From: Corynebacterium pygosceleis
Lineage (GTDB): Bacteria > Actinomycetota > Actinomycetes > Mycobacteriales > Mycobacteriaceae
Assembly (NCBI RefSeq): GCF_016595275.2
Contig: NZ_JAENIQ020000004.1
Coordinates: 62,001 to 126,000, forward strand
Direction of reading: 5' to 3'
Length of the DNA stretch: 64,000 nucleotides
Of this stretch, positions 54,701-63,543 are shown piece by piece (within the stretch, counting starts at the first letter, position 1; each line of letters opens with the position of its first letter). The position numbers were made by a program, and so were the translations under genes. The notes beneath the pieces are model-generated. The model was not told the origin of the DNA. It saw only the letters and a program-made list of their open reading frames with translations, and searched no databases.

Positions 54701-55600
54701 TCAGTCTCCGATCTGGTCCCGCCCGCGGAGAACGATCTTCGGATCCGGCTCACCGACGAGTTCGTGGTCCTTGCCGGTGTACTCGAACTTCGACAGCACG
54801 TAGCGCATCGCGTTGATGCGGGCCCGCTTCTTGTCGTTCGACTTGATGGTGATCCACGGTGACTCGTCGGTGTCCGTGTACCGGAACTGCTCCTCCTTGG
54901 CGCGGGTGTAGTCCGGCCACTTGTCCAGGGACGCGAGATCCATCGGGGACAGTTTCCACTGGCGGACCGGATCGACCTGGCGGATGGCGAAACGGGTGCG
55001 CTGTTCCTTCTGCGTCACCGAGAACCAGAACTTGGTCAGGGAGATACCCGAGCCCATGATCATGTTCTCGAGCATGGGCACCTCCCGGAGGAACTCCGCG
55101 TGCTGCGATTCGGTGCAGAAGCCCATGACACGTTCAACACCGGAGCGGTTGTACCAGGAGCGGTCGAAGAAGACGATCTCACCGGCTGACGGGAAGTGCT
55201 CGATGTAGCGCTGGAAGTACCAGGACGTCGATTCCCGGGGAGACGGCTTCTCCAGGGCGACGGTGCGGGCACCACGGGGGTTGAGGTGCTCGTTGAACCG
55301 CTTGATGGTTCCGCCCTTGCCTGCGGCGTCCCGCCCCTCGAAGAGGATGATGTGCCGTTGGCCCGTGTCCTTCGTCCAGTTCTGCCACTTCAGCAGTTCG
55401 ATCTGGAGGGCACGCTTGACGTGTTCGTATTCGTCCCGGGACATCCGCTCGTCGTACGGGTAATTCTCCCGCCATGTCTCCACCGGGGCACCGTTCGGCT
55501 GGATGAGGACGGGGTCGTCGTCATCGCGGTCATCGACGATGTACCCCTCGGTAGCAGCCAGATCAACGACGGGGAGGTCCTGCTCGGATGTGTCAGCCAT
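54701..55600 (-). CDS. ppk2: Polyphosphate kinase 2
   Basis: A 299-residue PPK2-family kinase that transfers phosphate between polyphosphate and nucleoside diphosphates. Walker A is G-R-D-A-A-G-K-G-G-T (89-98) and Walker B is F-F-D-R-S-W-Y-N-R with Asp146 and Arg147. Length is that of one-domain class I PPK2. A -10 box TAAACT (55607-55612, minus strand) six bases before the ATG predicts a leaderless start. In C. glutamicum a ppk2 gene sits next to porA-porH, as here. Confidence 0.93.
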   Translation of the reverse strand: MADTSEQDLPVVDLAATEGYIVDDRDDDDPVLIQPNGAPVETWRENYPYDERMSRDEYEHVKRALQIELLKWQNWTKDTGQRHIILFEGRDAAGKGGTIKRFNEHLNPRGARTVALEKPSPRESTSWYFQRYIEHFPSAGEIVFFDRSWYNRSGVERVMGFCTESQHAEFLREVPMLENMIMGSGISLTKFWFSVTQKEQRTRFAIRQVDPVRQWKLSPMDLASLDKWPDYTRAKEEQFRYTDTDESPWITIKSNDKKRARINAMRYVLSKFEYTGKDHELVGEPDPKIVLRGRDQIGD

Positions 55601-55781
55601 ACCCCCAGTTTAACGCCGTGTGAGCGGGTAGGCGGGCGAATCGTGACACACCACGCCGACGGGGGGTCGGTGGGTGGTCATGAGCACCGGAGGGCCCCGT
55701 CACACCACCACACGTACAGTGGCCGAACACACGGAAACCCGGCCCGCGCAGTGCACGGAACCGGGTTCACGAAGGCATTCG

Positions 55782-55798
55782 CCCGGTCAGGGACCGGG
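55782..55798 (-). terminator. Possible terminator downstream of porA
   Basis: A 7-bp stem CCCGGTC/GACCGGG with a three-base loop lies 31 bases after the porA stop. It is short and lacks a T-run, so assignment is weak. Confidence 0.35.
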
Positions 55799-55829
55799 GA
55801 ACGTTACCGCCCCTGGGGGCGACTGGTGA

Positions 55830-55958
55830 TTAGACCAGGCCCAGGAGGGACTTGACGCCGGAGGCGACGTCGGCGAAGGGCGCCAGGAAGTCGAAGATCA
55901 TCTTGAGGACGCCGCCGTCGGTGGAGAAGCTGGTCAGCGTGTTGGAGAAGGATTCCAT
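55830..55958 (-). CDS. porA: PorA-like mycomembrane channel peptide
   Basis: A 42-residue protein with no signal peptide, from an ATG with AGGAG seven to eight bases upstream. It begins M-E-S-F-S-N-T-L-T-S-F and contains I-F-D-F-L-A-P-F-A-D-V near the middle and a hydrophobic L-L-G-L-V end. C. glutamicum PorA (45 residues, as recalled) has the same spacing of V-F-D-F-L-G-A and a similar end. It forms an amphipathic helix and with PorH makes a cation-selective channel in the mycolic-acid outer membrane. It is 57 bases downstream of porH. Confidence 0.82.
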   Translation of the reverse strand: MESFSNTLTSFSTDGGVLKMIFDFLAPFADVASGVKSLLGLV

Positions 55959-56015
55959 GTCTATGCTCCTAGAGAATTGTTGTGTACGGCCCCGAAATAT
56001 CGAAGCCGGAGAAGA

Positions 56016-56186
56016 TTACTTGCTGCTGATGCCGTCGATGCTGGTGGAGAGAGCCTCAGTGGTCTTGCCCTCGAAGAGCTCGCCCAGGTTGTTGACAACC
56101 AGCGGGAAGTTCTTGATCAGCTTGCTGACGGCGTCGACGAAGGTGCTGAAGTCGCCGAGCTGTTCCTTGATGACGGTGAAGTCCAT
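56016..56186 (-). CDS. porH: PorH-like mycomembrane channel peptide
   Basis: A 56-residue acidic protein without a signal peptide. It starts M-D-F-T-V-I-K-E-Q-L-G-D-F-S-T-F, closely resembling the start of C. glutamicum PorH (57 residues, recalled), and has an amphipathic helix L-I-K-N-F-P-L-V-V-N-N-L. PorH and PorA assemble as a hetero-oligomeric channel and are known to be O-mycoloylated on Ser/Thr. The ATG at 56186 has AAGGAG close upstream; an upstream in-frame start at 56261 was rejected because its 25 extra residues do not fit the family. Confidence 0.85.
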   Translation of the reverse strand: MDFTVIKEQLGDFSTFVDAVSKLIKNFPLVVNNLGELFEGKTTEALSTSIDGISSK

Positions 56187-56263
56187 GTTGTTCTCCTTGA
56201 GAGGACCAGCCTGGAGCTGGCATAAGTTTCCAGTTGCTGACGCCCTCAGGGACGCCACCACAC

Positions 56264-56292
56264 AATTTAAGCACGCCCGCCCCCATCGTCAA
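56264..56292 (-). promoter_or_regulatory. Strong promoter for porH-porA
   Basis: On the minus strand TTGACG (56287-56292) and TAAATT (56264-56269) are separated by exactly 17 bases. The transcript would begin near 56257, about 70 bases before porH. It is the best SigA-type promoter in the window and fits the high expression expected for porins. Confidence 0.7.
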
Positions 56293-56819
56293 CCTGATTT
56301 GCCCCGGCAAGCGGACCCCGCCGACCAAGACGGTTCCCGACCGGATCGCCGGGACGGAATGATCGACAACGCCCCGACCTGCCGTTTTTTCGACCCCCCA
56401 CTGTTCAGGGTCCGAAAAACCCCGCAAATAACTGTGAACCACCCCGTATCCGGTAACGAATACGGCGAGCGTCACGATGAAGCGCAATTTCCACCCATCA
56501 CACTGATAACACCTTCCAAAATACCCTATTTCGGGGGTATCTCCAACCTTTCCGGCCGCTGTTTTCAGGTTAGGCTCGGCTCCCGTCCGACCCGGCAATC
56601 ACCTATCGGAACCAAAACGACACTCTCTTATTGCGCACCCACGACAGCTCCCCGCACAGCCCCCGGAATCAGCTACCCGACCGTGACGATGCCCGCACGT
56701 GCTACACCCCACCCACACCCGGCCGCAGGAGCGGACGAAAAGAAGTTCAGCGCATCATTGGATGACCGGATTCACGGCCCACCCGTGACACGTCCCCGGC
56801 CCCGGAATCCCGGGCAGAT
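56293..56819. other. Low-GC gene-free region upstream of the porin operon
   Basis: Over 500 bases between the porH promoter and the panC stop hold no gene that I can support; open frames here show no family likeness. Base composition is clearly more AT-rich than the surroundings. A small hairpin, ATACCC/GGGTAT (56521-56540), is followed on the minus strand by TTTT and may terminate panC; CCGTAT/ATACGG is at about 56444-56465. It may bind regulators or nucleoid proteins. Confidence 0.4.
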
Positions 56820-57839
56820 CTATCCGGCGGAGCCCCGCCGCTCCCGTACGCGGCGCACCTCGTCACGCAGGCGCCGGAGTTCCGCCATCTCGTCATCGGT
56901 GAGTTCGGCGTCGAGCCCCGCAGCGTGCAGTGCGGCCTGGGCGATCTCCTTCTCCTGCCGGGACTCCACGTCACCGAGGATGACGCCGACATTGTCCAGC
57001 AACCGGACGCCACCCACGCGGGCGGCGACGAGGAGACGGGCCTCCCCTTCCCCGACGTCCTCGGGCAGCGGGGCCAGCCTGCCGTCGCGGAGTTCCAGGT
57101 AGTCCACCTCGATCTCCGGTGCGGCGTCCAGAACGGAACGGGCCCCGGCGAGTACAGCGTCCGGACCACGGTCGCCGCAGTGCGCCCCGAGGGTCAGTGC
57201 CGCGGAAAGGGCGACGGCGGACTGACGGGCACCGTCATCCAGCCGGACGTTGCGTGAGCTCATGGCCAGGCCGTCGTTCTCCCGGATGACGGGAACGGAG
57301 TGCAGCTGGACGGGCAGGTTGAGGTCCGTGACGAGCTGCTGCATCAGGACGAGCTGCTGGTAGTCCTTCTCCCCGAACACCGCGTCCGAGCAGTTGGTCA
57401 CGTTGAACAGTTTCAGGCAGACGGTCAGCGCACCATCGAAGTGGCCCGGGCGGGATGCCCCCTCCAACTCTTCGGCCAGTGGCCCGGCGGAGACGGTGGT
57501 ACGGAACCCGTTGGGGTACATCTCACGCACGGACGGGGCGAACACCAGCTCAACGCCGAGTTCGCGCAGCTTGTCGACGTCACTGTCGAGGGTTCGCGGG
57601 TAGGTGTCCAGGTCGGCCCCATCCCCGAACTGCAGGGGGTTGACGAAGATGGAGACCACGACCACGGCCCGCGGCAGTGACTGTGCGGCACGGACGAGCT
57701 CCAGGTGCCCTTCGTGGAGAGCGCCCATCGTGGGCACGAGAACGACCGGCCGTGCGGTCTTGCGCAGCGCGCGGGTGACACGGCCGATGTCGGCGACCGA
57801 GGTGTGCACGGTGGTTTCGCCCGGGGTGTATCCGGCCAT
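56820..57839 (-). CDS. panC: Pantothenate synthetase
   Basis: A 339-residue ligase that makes pantothenate from pantoate and beta-alanine. The HxGH signature is T-M-G-A-L-H-E-G-H-L and the second motif is S-S-R-N-V-R-L; F-G-E-K-D-Y-Q-Q-L lies between. It is about 40 residues longer than usual at the C-terminus, ending in an Arg/Glu-rich helix. AGGAG precedes the ATG at 57839. panB, panD and coaX are not nearby. Confidence 0.94.
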   Translation of the reverse strand: MAGYTPGETTVHTSVADIGRVTRALRKTARPVVLVPTMGALHEGHLELVRAAQSLPRAVVVVSIFVNPLQFGDGADLDTYPRTLDSDVDKLRELGVELVFAPSVREMYPNGFRTTVSAGPLAEELEGASRPGHFDGALTVCLKLFNVTNCSDAVFGEKDYQQLVLMQQLVTDLNLPVQLHSVPVIRENDGLAMSSRNVRLDDGARQSAVALSAALTLGAHCGDRGPDAVLAGARSVLDAAPEIEVDYLELRDGRLAPLPEDVGEGEARLLVAARVGGVRLLDNVGVILGDVESRQEKEIAQAALHAAGLDAELTDDEMAELRRLRDEVRRVRERRGSAG

Positions 57840-57903
57840 GGGGCTTCTCCTTGGAACTGGCGGGTGCGGTGGACTGGCAGTGGTCAATCCTATCGGTCCC
57901 GGT

Positions 57904-58282
57904 TCAGTGCGTCGGCCACGCCTCCGTCATCCGCCGCTGCATCTCCTTCAACGGGACACCCGCCGCAACGGCGGCGGCAACCAGGGCCGCAACATCGGTG
58001 GCGATCGGATCCCGGGACCCGGCGGCAACGCCTTTCGCCGCCACCGCCGCTATCCGGGTGCCCGCGCCGCGGCGGGTGGTCACCGTACCCGCCGCCTCGA
58101 GGTCCCGGTAGGCGCGTGCGACCGTTCCCGGAGTCCCAGATCCCGCGCCAGTTGGCGCAGCGGCGGTAGCCGGTCCCCTCGGCGAGTATTCCGACCGCGA
58201 TGAGCCGAAGCACCTCCCGGTGCACCCGGGCGTAGACCGGCGTCGGATCATCAACCCGGACGGTCATCCCCCGCCGATTCAT
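57904..58282 (-). pseudogene. GntR (YtrA-type) regulator broken by two frameshifts
   Basis: The N-terminal part reads T-P-V-Y-A-R-V-H-R-E-V-L-R-L-I-A-V-G-I-L-A-E-G-T from an ATG at 58282 or 58267. At about 58172 one base appears lost, after which R-L-P-P-L-R-Q-L-A-R-D-L-G-L continues in a second frame. Near 58131 a further shift (one or four bases lost) restores P-G-T-V-A-R-A-Y-R-D-L-E-A-A-G in a third frame, to a stop at 57904. Joined, the pieces give a normal ~125-residue GntR repressor with conserved helix-turn-helix. It starts beside the stop of a DUF1648-like membrane gene, a typical pairing. Either it is a true pseudogene or the assembly contains indels. Confidence 0.75.
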
Positions 58283-58288
58283 CCGGGA

Positions 58289-59158
58289 TCACCGGGCTGC
58301 CAGGATTCGTCCGGTGAGTGCCGCACCGATCTGCCCCACGGCGAACACGGCGGAGCAGACGAGCAACACACCGGCTGCCGCAACCGCCCACAGGAAAAAC
58401 GGCGTTCCCGCACAGTCGGGGTACGCGGAGAGCATCCCGAGGGCGATCGGGGCACCGGTGACCGCCGCGGTGAAGGTGAGCGTGCAGGTGACGGTGCGTC
58501 CGGCGAGCCCGCGGAAGGCCGCATCGGCCTCCGGATCGGGCAGCACGGGGCGTTTCGTCGCGAGAATGAGCGCCCCAAGGACGATGAGTGTGCAGATCGC
58601 GAGGACGGTGAGCAGTGGTACCGAGTACCGGATTCCGGGCCACGGAGTCGAGGAGATGACATGGAGTCCGTCGTCCGCGGCGCAGAACACCGTGACGGCC
58701 TGCCCCGGTCTTCCGAGGTCATCGGGGGATCCGGTGAGGATCCCGACGACGAGGACTCCGGCGGTGACCGCGACCGTCGTGAGCGCCACCGCCAGGTGAA
58801 CCGGCCCGGCGGTGGAACGGAGTGTCCCGGTGTCCAGCGGCGCTCGACGACGTGCACCCTGTCGCGGCCGGACGGTGGCAACGGCCAGCGCCGAGGTGGT
58901 GAGGACGACGACGGCGAACACGGCCGGGGCGAGCACCAGCCCCATGCCGGGTCCGGTGAGGAGGAGGACCCCGAGCACCACGGTGACGGATCCGGCCACC
59001 ACACCAACCGCGATCCACCGGCGGTAGCGCGCCACGGCCGGGGATCCGGAGGCGGTGGAGGTTCCGTCGGGGACTCCGTGCCCCCGCATGTGGCGTGCCG
59101 AGAGAGCGCCGGCGATGCCTCCGAGGACGATGACGACGAGGGGTAGGACGAGTGACAT
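58289..59158 (-). CDS. DUF1648-like multi-helix membrane protein
   Basis: A 289-residue membrane protein with about seven hydrophobic segments and polar loops (R-Y-S-V-P-L-L-T-V near the middle). Genes like this are commonly paired with YtrA-type GntR regulators, as here. GGAGGAG precedes the ATG at 59158. Family assignment rests mainly on layout and neighbour; function is unknown. Confidence 0.65.
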   Translation of the reverse strand: MSLVLPLVVIVLGGIAGALSARHMRGHGVPDGTSTASGSPAVARYRRWIAVGVVAGSVTVVLGVLLLTGPGMGLVLAPAVFAVVVLTTSALAVATVRPRQGARRRAPLDTGTLRSTAGPVHLAVALTTVAVTAGVLVVGILTGSPDDLGRPGQAVTVFCAADDGLHVISSTPWPGIRYSVPLLTVLAICTLIVLGALILATKRPVLPDPEADAAFRGLAGRTVTCTLTFTAAVTGAPIALGMLSAYPDCAGTPFFLWAVAAAGVLLVCSAVFAVGQIGAALTGRILAAR

Positions 59159-59176
59159 GGTGGACTCCTCCGTTTT

Positions 59177-59194
59177 GTACCAATAGTTTGGCAC
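59177..59194 (-). promoter_or_regulatory. Candidate GntR operator upstream of the DUF1648-like gene
   Basis: An 18-bp inverted repeat GTaCCAA-TAGT-TTGGcAC (6 of 7 pairs) lies 18 bases before the membrane protein start, a usual site for YtrA-type autorepression. The repressor gene is frameshifted, so control may be lost. Confidence 0.5.
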
Positions 59195-59313
59195 GAATGA
59201 GGCCGTCCCGGGACCGCCGCTCGTGTCAGTGGGTTGATAAAAGTAGCGGTCCCCGCGCGCTTTCCCCGTAGCGTGGGACGCGGGCCCGACACCGAACGAA
59301 GAGGTATCCCGAC

Positions 59314-59790
59314 ATGATCATCCGACGTACACCGCTGATACTCGCACTCTGCTCCGCGTCCCTCCTCACGACGGCGGCCTCCTGCTCCCCGCCGAACGAG
59401 CGGGAGTCCACCGTTCCCTCCACCCACCTCACCCCCAGGCCGACGGACGCACCGATCCTCGGCGAGGTGTCCGCGTCCGGCGACTGCGACCCAGAGGTCA
59501 TCGACATCGACCACCGGAAACCCTCGGCCGACATCAGCTACACCGGGCGCCCCGGGGACGCGATCGACATCCGGATCGTCCATGAGCCGGAAACCGGCGG
59601 GAAACAGAACACCGACTACGGGATCCGGCTCGACGGGGGAGCCACGGGCTGGCAGATACCCAGCGGCATCCCCAACGCCACCATCCACGAGATCGTCGTG
59701 ACCGCCGTGGGCGGGACCGGTGTGCCCGGCGAGTGCCGTATCCCGGTCAACGGCATCAACGGCGACGACACGCCGGACCCGGCCAACTGA
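59314..59790 (+). CDS. Putative secreted lipoprotein
   Basis: A 158-residue protein with a signal peptide ending T-A-A-S-C (Cys about residue 24) and a small beta-rich domain with two further cysteines that may pair (G-D-C-D-P and G-E-C-R-I-P). AAGAGG is upstream of the ATG. No family is recognised. It converges on groEL with a terminator between. Confidence 0.75.
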   Translation: MIIRRTPLILALCSASLLTTAASCSPPNERESTVPSTHLTPRPTDAPILGEVSASGDCDPEVIDIDHRKPSADISYTGRPGDAIDIRIVHEPETGGKQNTDYGIRLDGGATGWQIPSGIPNATIHEIVVTAVGGTGVPGECRIPVNGINGDDTPDPAN

Positions 59791-59806
59791 CCCCGCGGAA
59801 CAGAAA

Positions 59807-59847
59807 AAGAGGCCCGTCCCCACACAGTGTGGTGGGGCGGGCCTCTT
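59807..59847. terminator. Bidirectional terminator, lipoprotein / groEL
   Basis: A 16-bp stem (59807-59823 with 59832-59847, one T bulge), flanked by AAAAA on the left, so that on the minus strand it is followed by a U-rich stretch after groEL. Confidence 0.8.
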
Positions 59848-59893
59848 CTCGGCCTTCGTCCGGTGACGGACTCACCGGTGGGATGTCAGGGGA

Positions 59894-61576
<1,683 letters not shown>

Positions 61577-61669
61577 TCACGTCAAGTATCTGCGGGCGCC
61601 CGCGACGGCACGGTCGGTGAGTGTTGGGTCCAACCTCACCCGCAGGTGTACGTAAATCCTTGGTGAATC

Positions 61670-61696
61670 CTGGCACTCTCCAGTATCAAGTGCTAG
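61670..61696 (-). promoter_or_regulatory. CIRCE element (HrcA operator) of groEL
   Basis: An inverted repeat CTGGCACTC-N9-AAGTGCTAG matches the CIRCE consensus TTAGCACTC-N9-GAGTGCTAA at 14 of 18 positions. It lies 130 bases upstream of the groEL start and also close to the divergent peptidase promoter. Confidence 0.8.
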
Positions 61697-61742
61697 ATCC
61701 GTTTCTAGCAGTCGGGACGTGCGAGTGCAAGATCCGGGCCCC

Positions 61743-61748
61743 TACACT
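61743..61748 (+). promoter_or_regulatory. -10 box for a leaderless M20 peptidase gene
   Basis: TACACT lies seven bases before the ATG at 61756 and predicts a leaderless transcript. Confidence 0.5.
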
Positions 61749-61755
61749 TGTGGTC

Positions 61756-63120
61756 ATGACTCCCGCGATTCCAACCACAGCAGAAGTGACCGCCGCGATC
61801 GAGGCCCAGCAGGCCCGGATCCTCGCCGACCTGACCGAACTCGTCTCCCACAATTCCGTGCACGCGGAACCGGGGTGTGAACAGGCCAACGCCGATGCCG
61901 CGGCCTGGGTCGTCCGTTCCCTGGAGGAGGTCGGACTGACGGTCGCGACCCACCCGACCGCCGACGGCTCCACTGCGGTGATCGGCCGCCGGGAGGCCCG
62001 GGACGGTCGGCCGACCGTTCTCCTCTACTCACACTATGACGTGGTCCCGGCGGGTGACCCGGCGGCGTGGATCTCCGACCCGTTCACGCTGACCGAACGG
62101 GACGGTCGCTGGTACGGACGTGGAACCGCCGACTGCAAGGGCAACGTGGTCATGCACCTCGCGGTCCTGCGCGCACTCGGAGAGCTCGGCGATCCGGGTG
62201 TCGGCGTCACCGTCGTGATCGAGGGGTCGGAGGAACGCGGCGGCGAGGGCCTCGACGCCCTCATCGCGGAACGCCCCGAACTGTTCACGGCGGACGCCAT
62301 CATCATCGCCGACACGGGCAACGTGGCGGAGGGGGTCCCCACGCTGACCACCTCCCTGCGCGGTGGCGCACAGGTCCGCGTGACCGTCAACTCACTGAAA
62401 TCGGCGGTACACTCCGGCGGTTTCGGCGGCCCGGCCCCGGATGCGGTCGCCGCACTGGTGCGCATCCTCGACTCCCTCCGCGACGAGTCGGGACGGGTCG
62501 CGATCAGGGGCACCGACAGCACCGCGTCCTGGGACGGGGTCGCCTACGACGCGGAGGCCTTCCGCGCCGACGCGGGGATCCTGGACGGGGTGGAGATCAT
62601 CGGCGACGGCACCGACATCGCCGATCAGCTCTGGGCGCGCCCGGCGGTGACGGTCACGGGCTTCACCTCCACCCCGGTGTCCGAGGCCGTCAACGCGATT
62701 CCCGCGACAGCGAGCGCCAAGATCAATCTGCGCACCCCGTTCGGGGCCTCAGGTACGGAGACCGCCGAGGCACTGCGCCGGCACCTGCTCGACGCCGCCC
62801 CCTGGGGTGTGCAGGTCGAGGTGGACATCCTCGAGGTCAACGAACCCTTCGCCACCGACACGTCCGGCCCGGCCGCGCAGGCACTCGCCGACGCACTGTC
62901 GAAGGCCTTCGGAGACAGGGAAACCGTCTACTGCGGGTCCGGCGGTTCGATCCCGCTGACCACCGCCCTGCAGCAGGCCGTTCCCGGGGCCGAGATCGCC
63001 CTGTTCGGCGTCGAGGAACCCCTGTGCACCATCCACTCCGCGAATGAGTCGGTGTCCCCGGAGGAGCTGAAGCGTTGCGCGGTCGCTGAGACGCTGTTCC
63101 TGTTCAACTACACCCGCTAG
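61756..63120 (+). CDS. M20 family dipeptidase/deacylase
   Basis: A 454-residue zinc metallohydrolase. Metal ligands fall in Y-S-H-Y-D-V-V-P (His93, Asp95), G-T-A-D-C-K-G-N (Asp) and G-S-E-E-R-G-G (catalytic Glu pair). The lid domain contains N-S-L-K-S-A-V-H-S-G. It is most like cytosolic peptidases of the CNDP/DapE-ArgE type; the substrate is not determined. The start follows a -10 box by seven bases, and a clear terminator follows the stop. Confidence 0.88.
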   Translation: MTPAIPTTAEVTAAIEAQQARILADLTELVSHNSVHAEPGCEQANADAAAWVVRSLEEVGLTVATHPTADGSTAVIGRREARDGRPTVLLYSHYDVVPAGDPAAWISDPFTLTERDGRWYGRGTADCKGNVVMHLAVLRALGELGDPGVGVTVVIEGSEERGGEGLDALIAERPELFTADAIIIADTGNVAEGVPTLTTSLRGGAQVRVTVNSLKSAVHSGGFGGPAPDAVAALVRILDSLRDESGRVAIRGTDSTASWDGVAYDAEAFRADAGILDGVEIIGDGTDIADQLWARPAVTVTGFTSTPVSEAVNAIPATASAKINLRTPFGASGTETAEALRRHLLDAAPWGVQVEVDILEVNEPFATDTSGPAAQALADALSKAFGDRETVYCGSGGSIPLTTALQQAVPGAEIALFGVEEPLCTIHSANESVSPEELKRCAVAETLFLFNYTR

Positions 63121-63133
63121 ACACCACCTCCCG

Positions 63134-63181
63134 CCCCGCCGCACCGTTTCCCACCGAATGGGACACCTGCGGCGGGGTTTT
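63134..63181 (+). terminator. Rho-independent terminator after the M20 peptidase gene
   Basis: A 10-bp stem CCCCGCCGCA/TGCGGCGGGG (63134-63143 with 63168-63177) is followed by TTTT. TCCCA/TGGGA pairing extends it within the loop. Confidence 0.8.
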
Positions 63182-63277
63182 CCCTTACCGGTATGGTGAG
63201 CTGGCAAAACACGGAAACCGGCAAAAACGCTTCCCACCCCACACCCACCCCCGGAGTTCCGTTTCGCGGGATTTTCC

Positions 63278-63306
63278 TTGACCCGGATGTGGGGTGCCCC
63301 TACTCT
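63278..63306 (+). promoter_or_regulatory. Promoter of the attenuator-controlled gene
   Basis: TTGACC (63278-63283) and TACTCT (63301-63306) are separated by exactly 17 bases. Transcription would start close to 63313, directly at the leader-peptide GTG. Confidence 0.65.
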
Positions 63307-63313
63307 CGACCCT

Positions 63314-63373
63314 GTGACGCACATCATTCGACTTACGCGAGTAGCAGAGGCTACGTACCCCGGTGAAGGATAG
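63314..63373 (+). CDS. Putative regulatory leader peptide rich in Ile/Leu/Val
   Basis: A 19-codon reading frame starts at a GTG seven bases after the -10 hexamer and reads V-T-H-I-I-R-L-T-R-V-A-E-A-T-Y, ending P-G-E-G. The start resembles the C. glutamicum ilvBNC leader peptide that I recall as M-T-I-I-R-L-V-V-V-T. The stop lies just after the left arm of a strong hairpin, as in ribosome-mediated attenuation. Tandem Ile, then Leu and Val, suggest sensing of branched-chain aminoacyl-tRNA. Confidence 0.55.
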   Translation: MTHIIRLTRVAEATYPGEG

Positions 63374-63395
63374 GGACTGACCCCTTCACCCGGGG
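63358..63395 (+). promoter_or_regulatory. Attenuator hairpin overlapping the leader peptide end
   Basis: A 12-bp stem CCCCGGTGAAGG (63358-63369) pairs with CCTTCACC-CGGGG (63383-63395, one bulged C). A ribosome stalled on the leader codons would change this pairing. GGATA (63368-63372) could instead pair with TATCC near 63407. Smaller stems CGCTT/AAGCG and CCGGA/TCCGG follow before the structural gene. No U-run terminator was identified, so control might act on translation. Confidence 0.45.
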
Positions 63396-63543
63396 CAGTG
63401 GTCGTTATCCTCCCAGTCGCTTGACAAGCGTCGGTCCATTTCCGCAGACCAGACAGATCCGTCACACCACCACAGGGCCCTCCCCGGACAATCCGGAAGG
63501 TACGAGGCCGGTGCCGGATCGGGATCTCCCCGAAGGACCGACG

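Noticed and set aside
56056..56598. A 180-codon minus-strand frame over the porH region
   Set aside because: It overlaps porH out of frame and has no recognisable domain; porH has the ribosome binding site and the family match.
63190..63350. A short plus-strand frame starting in TATGGTGAGC
   Set aside because: It crosses the TTGACC/TACTCT promoter and lacks a ribosome binding site.
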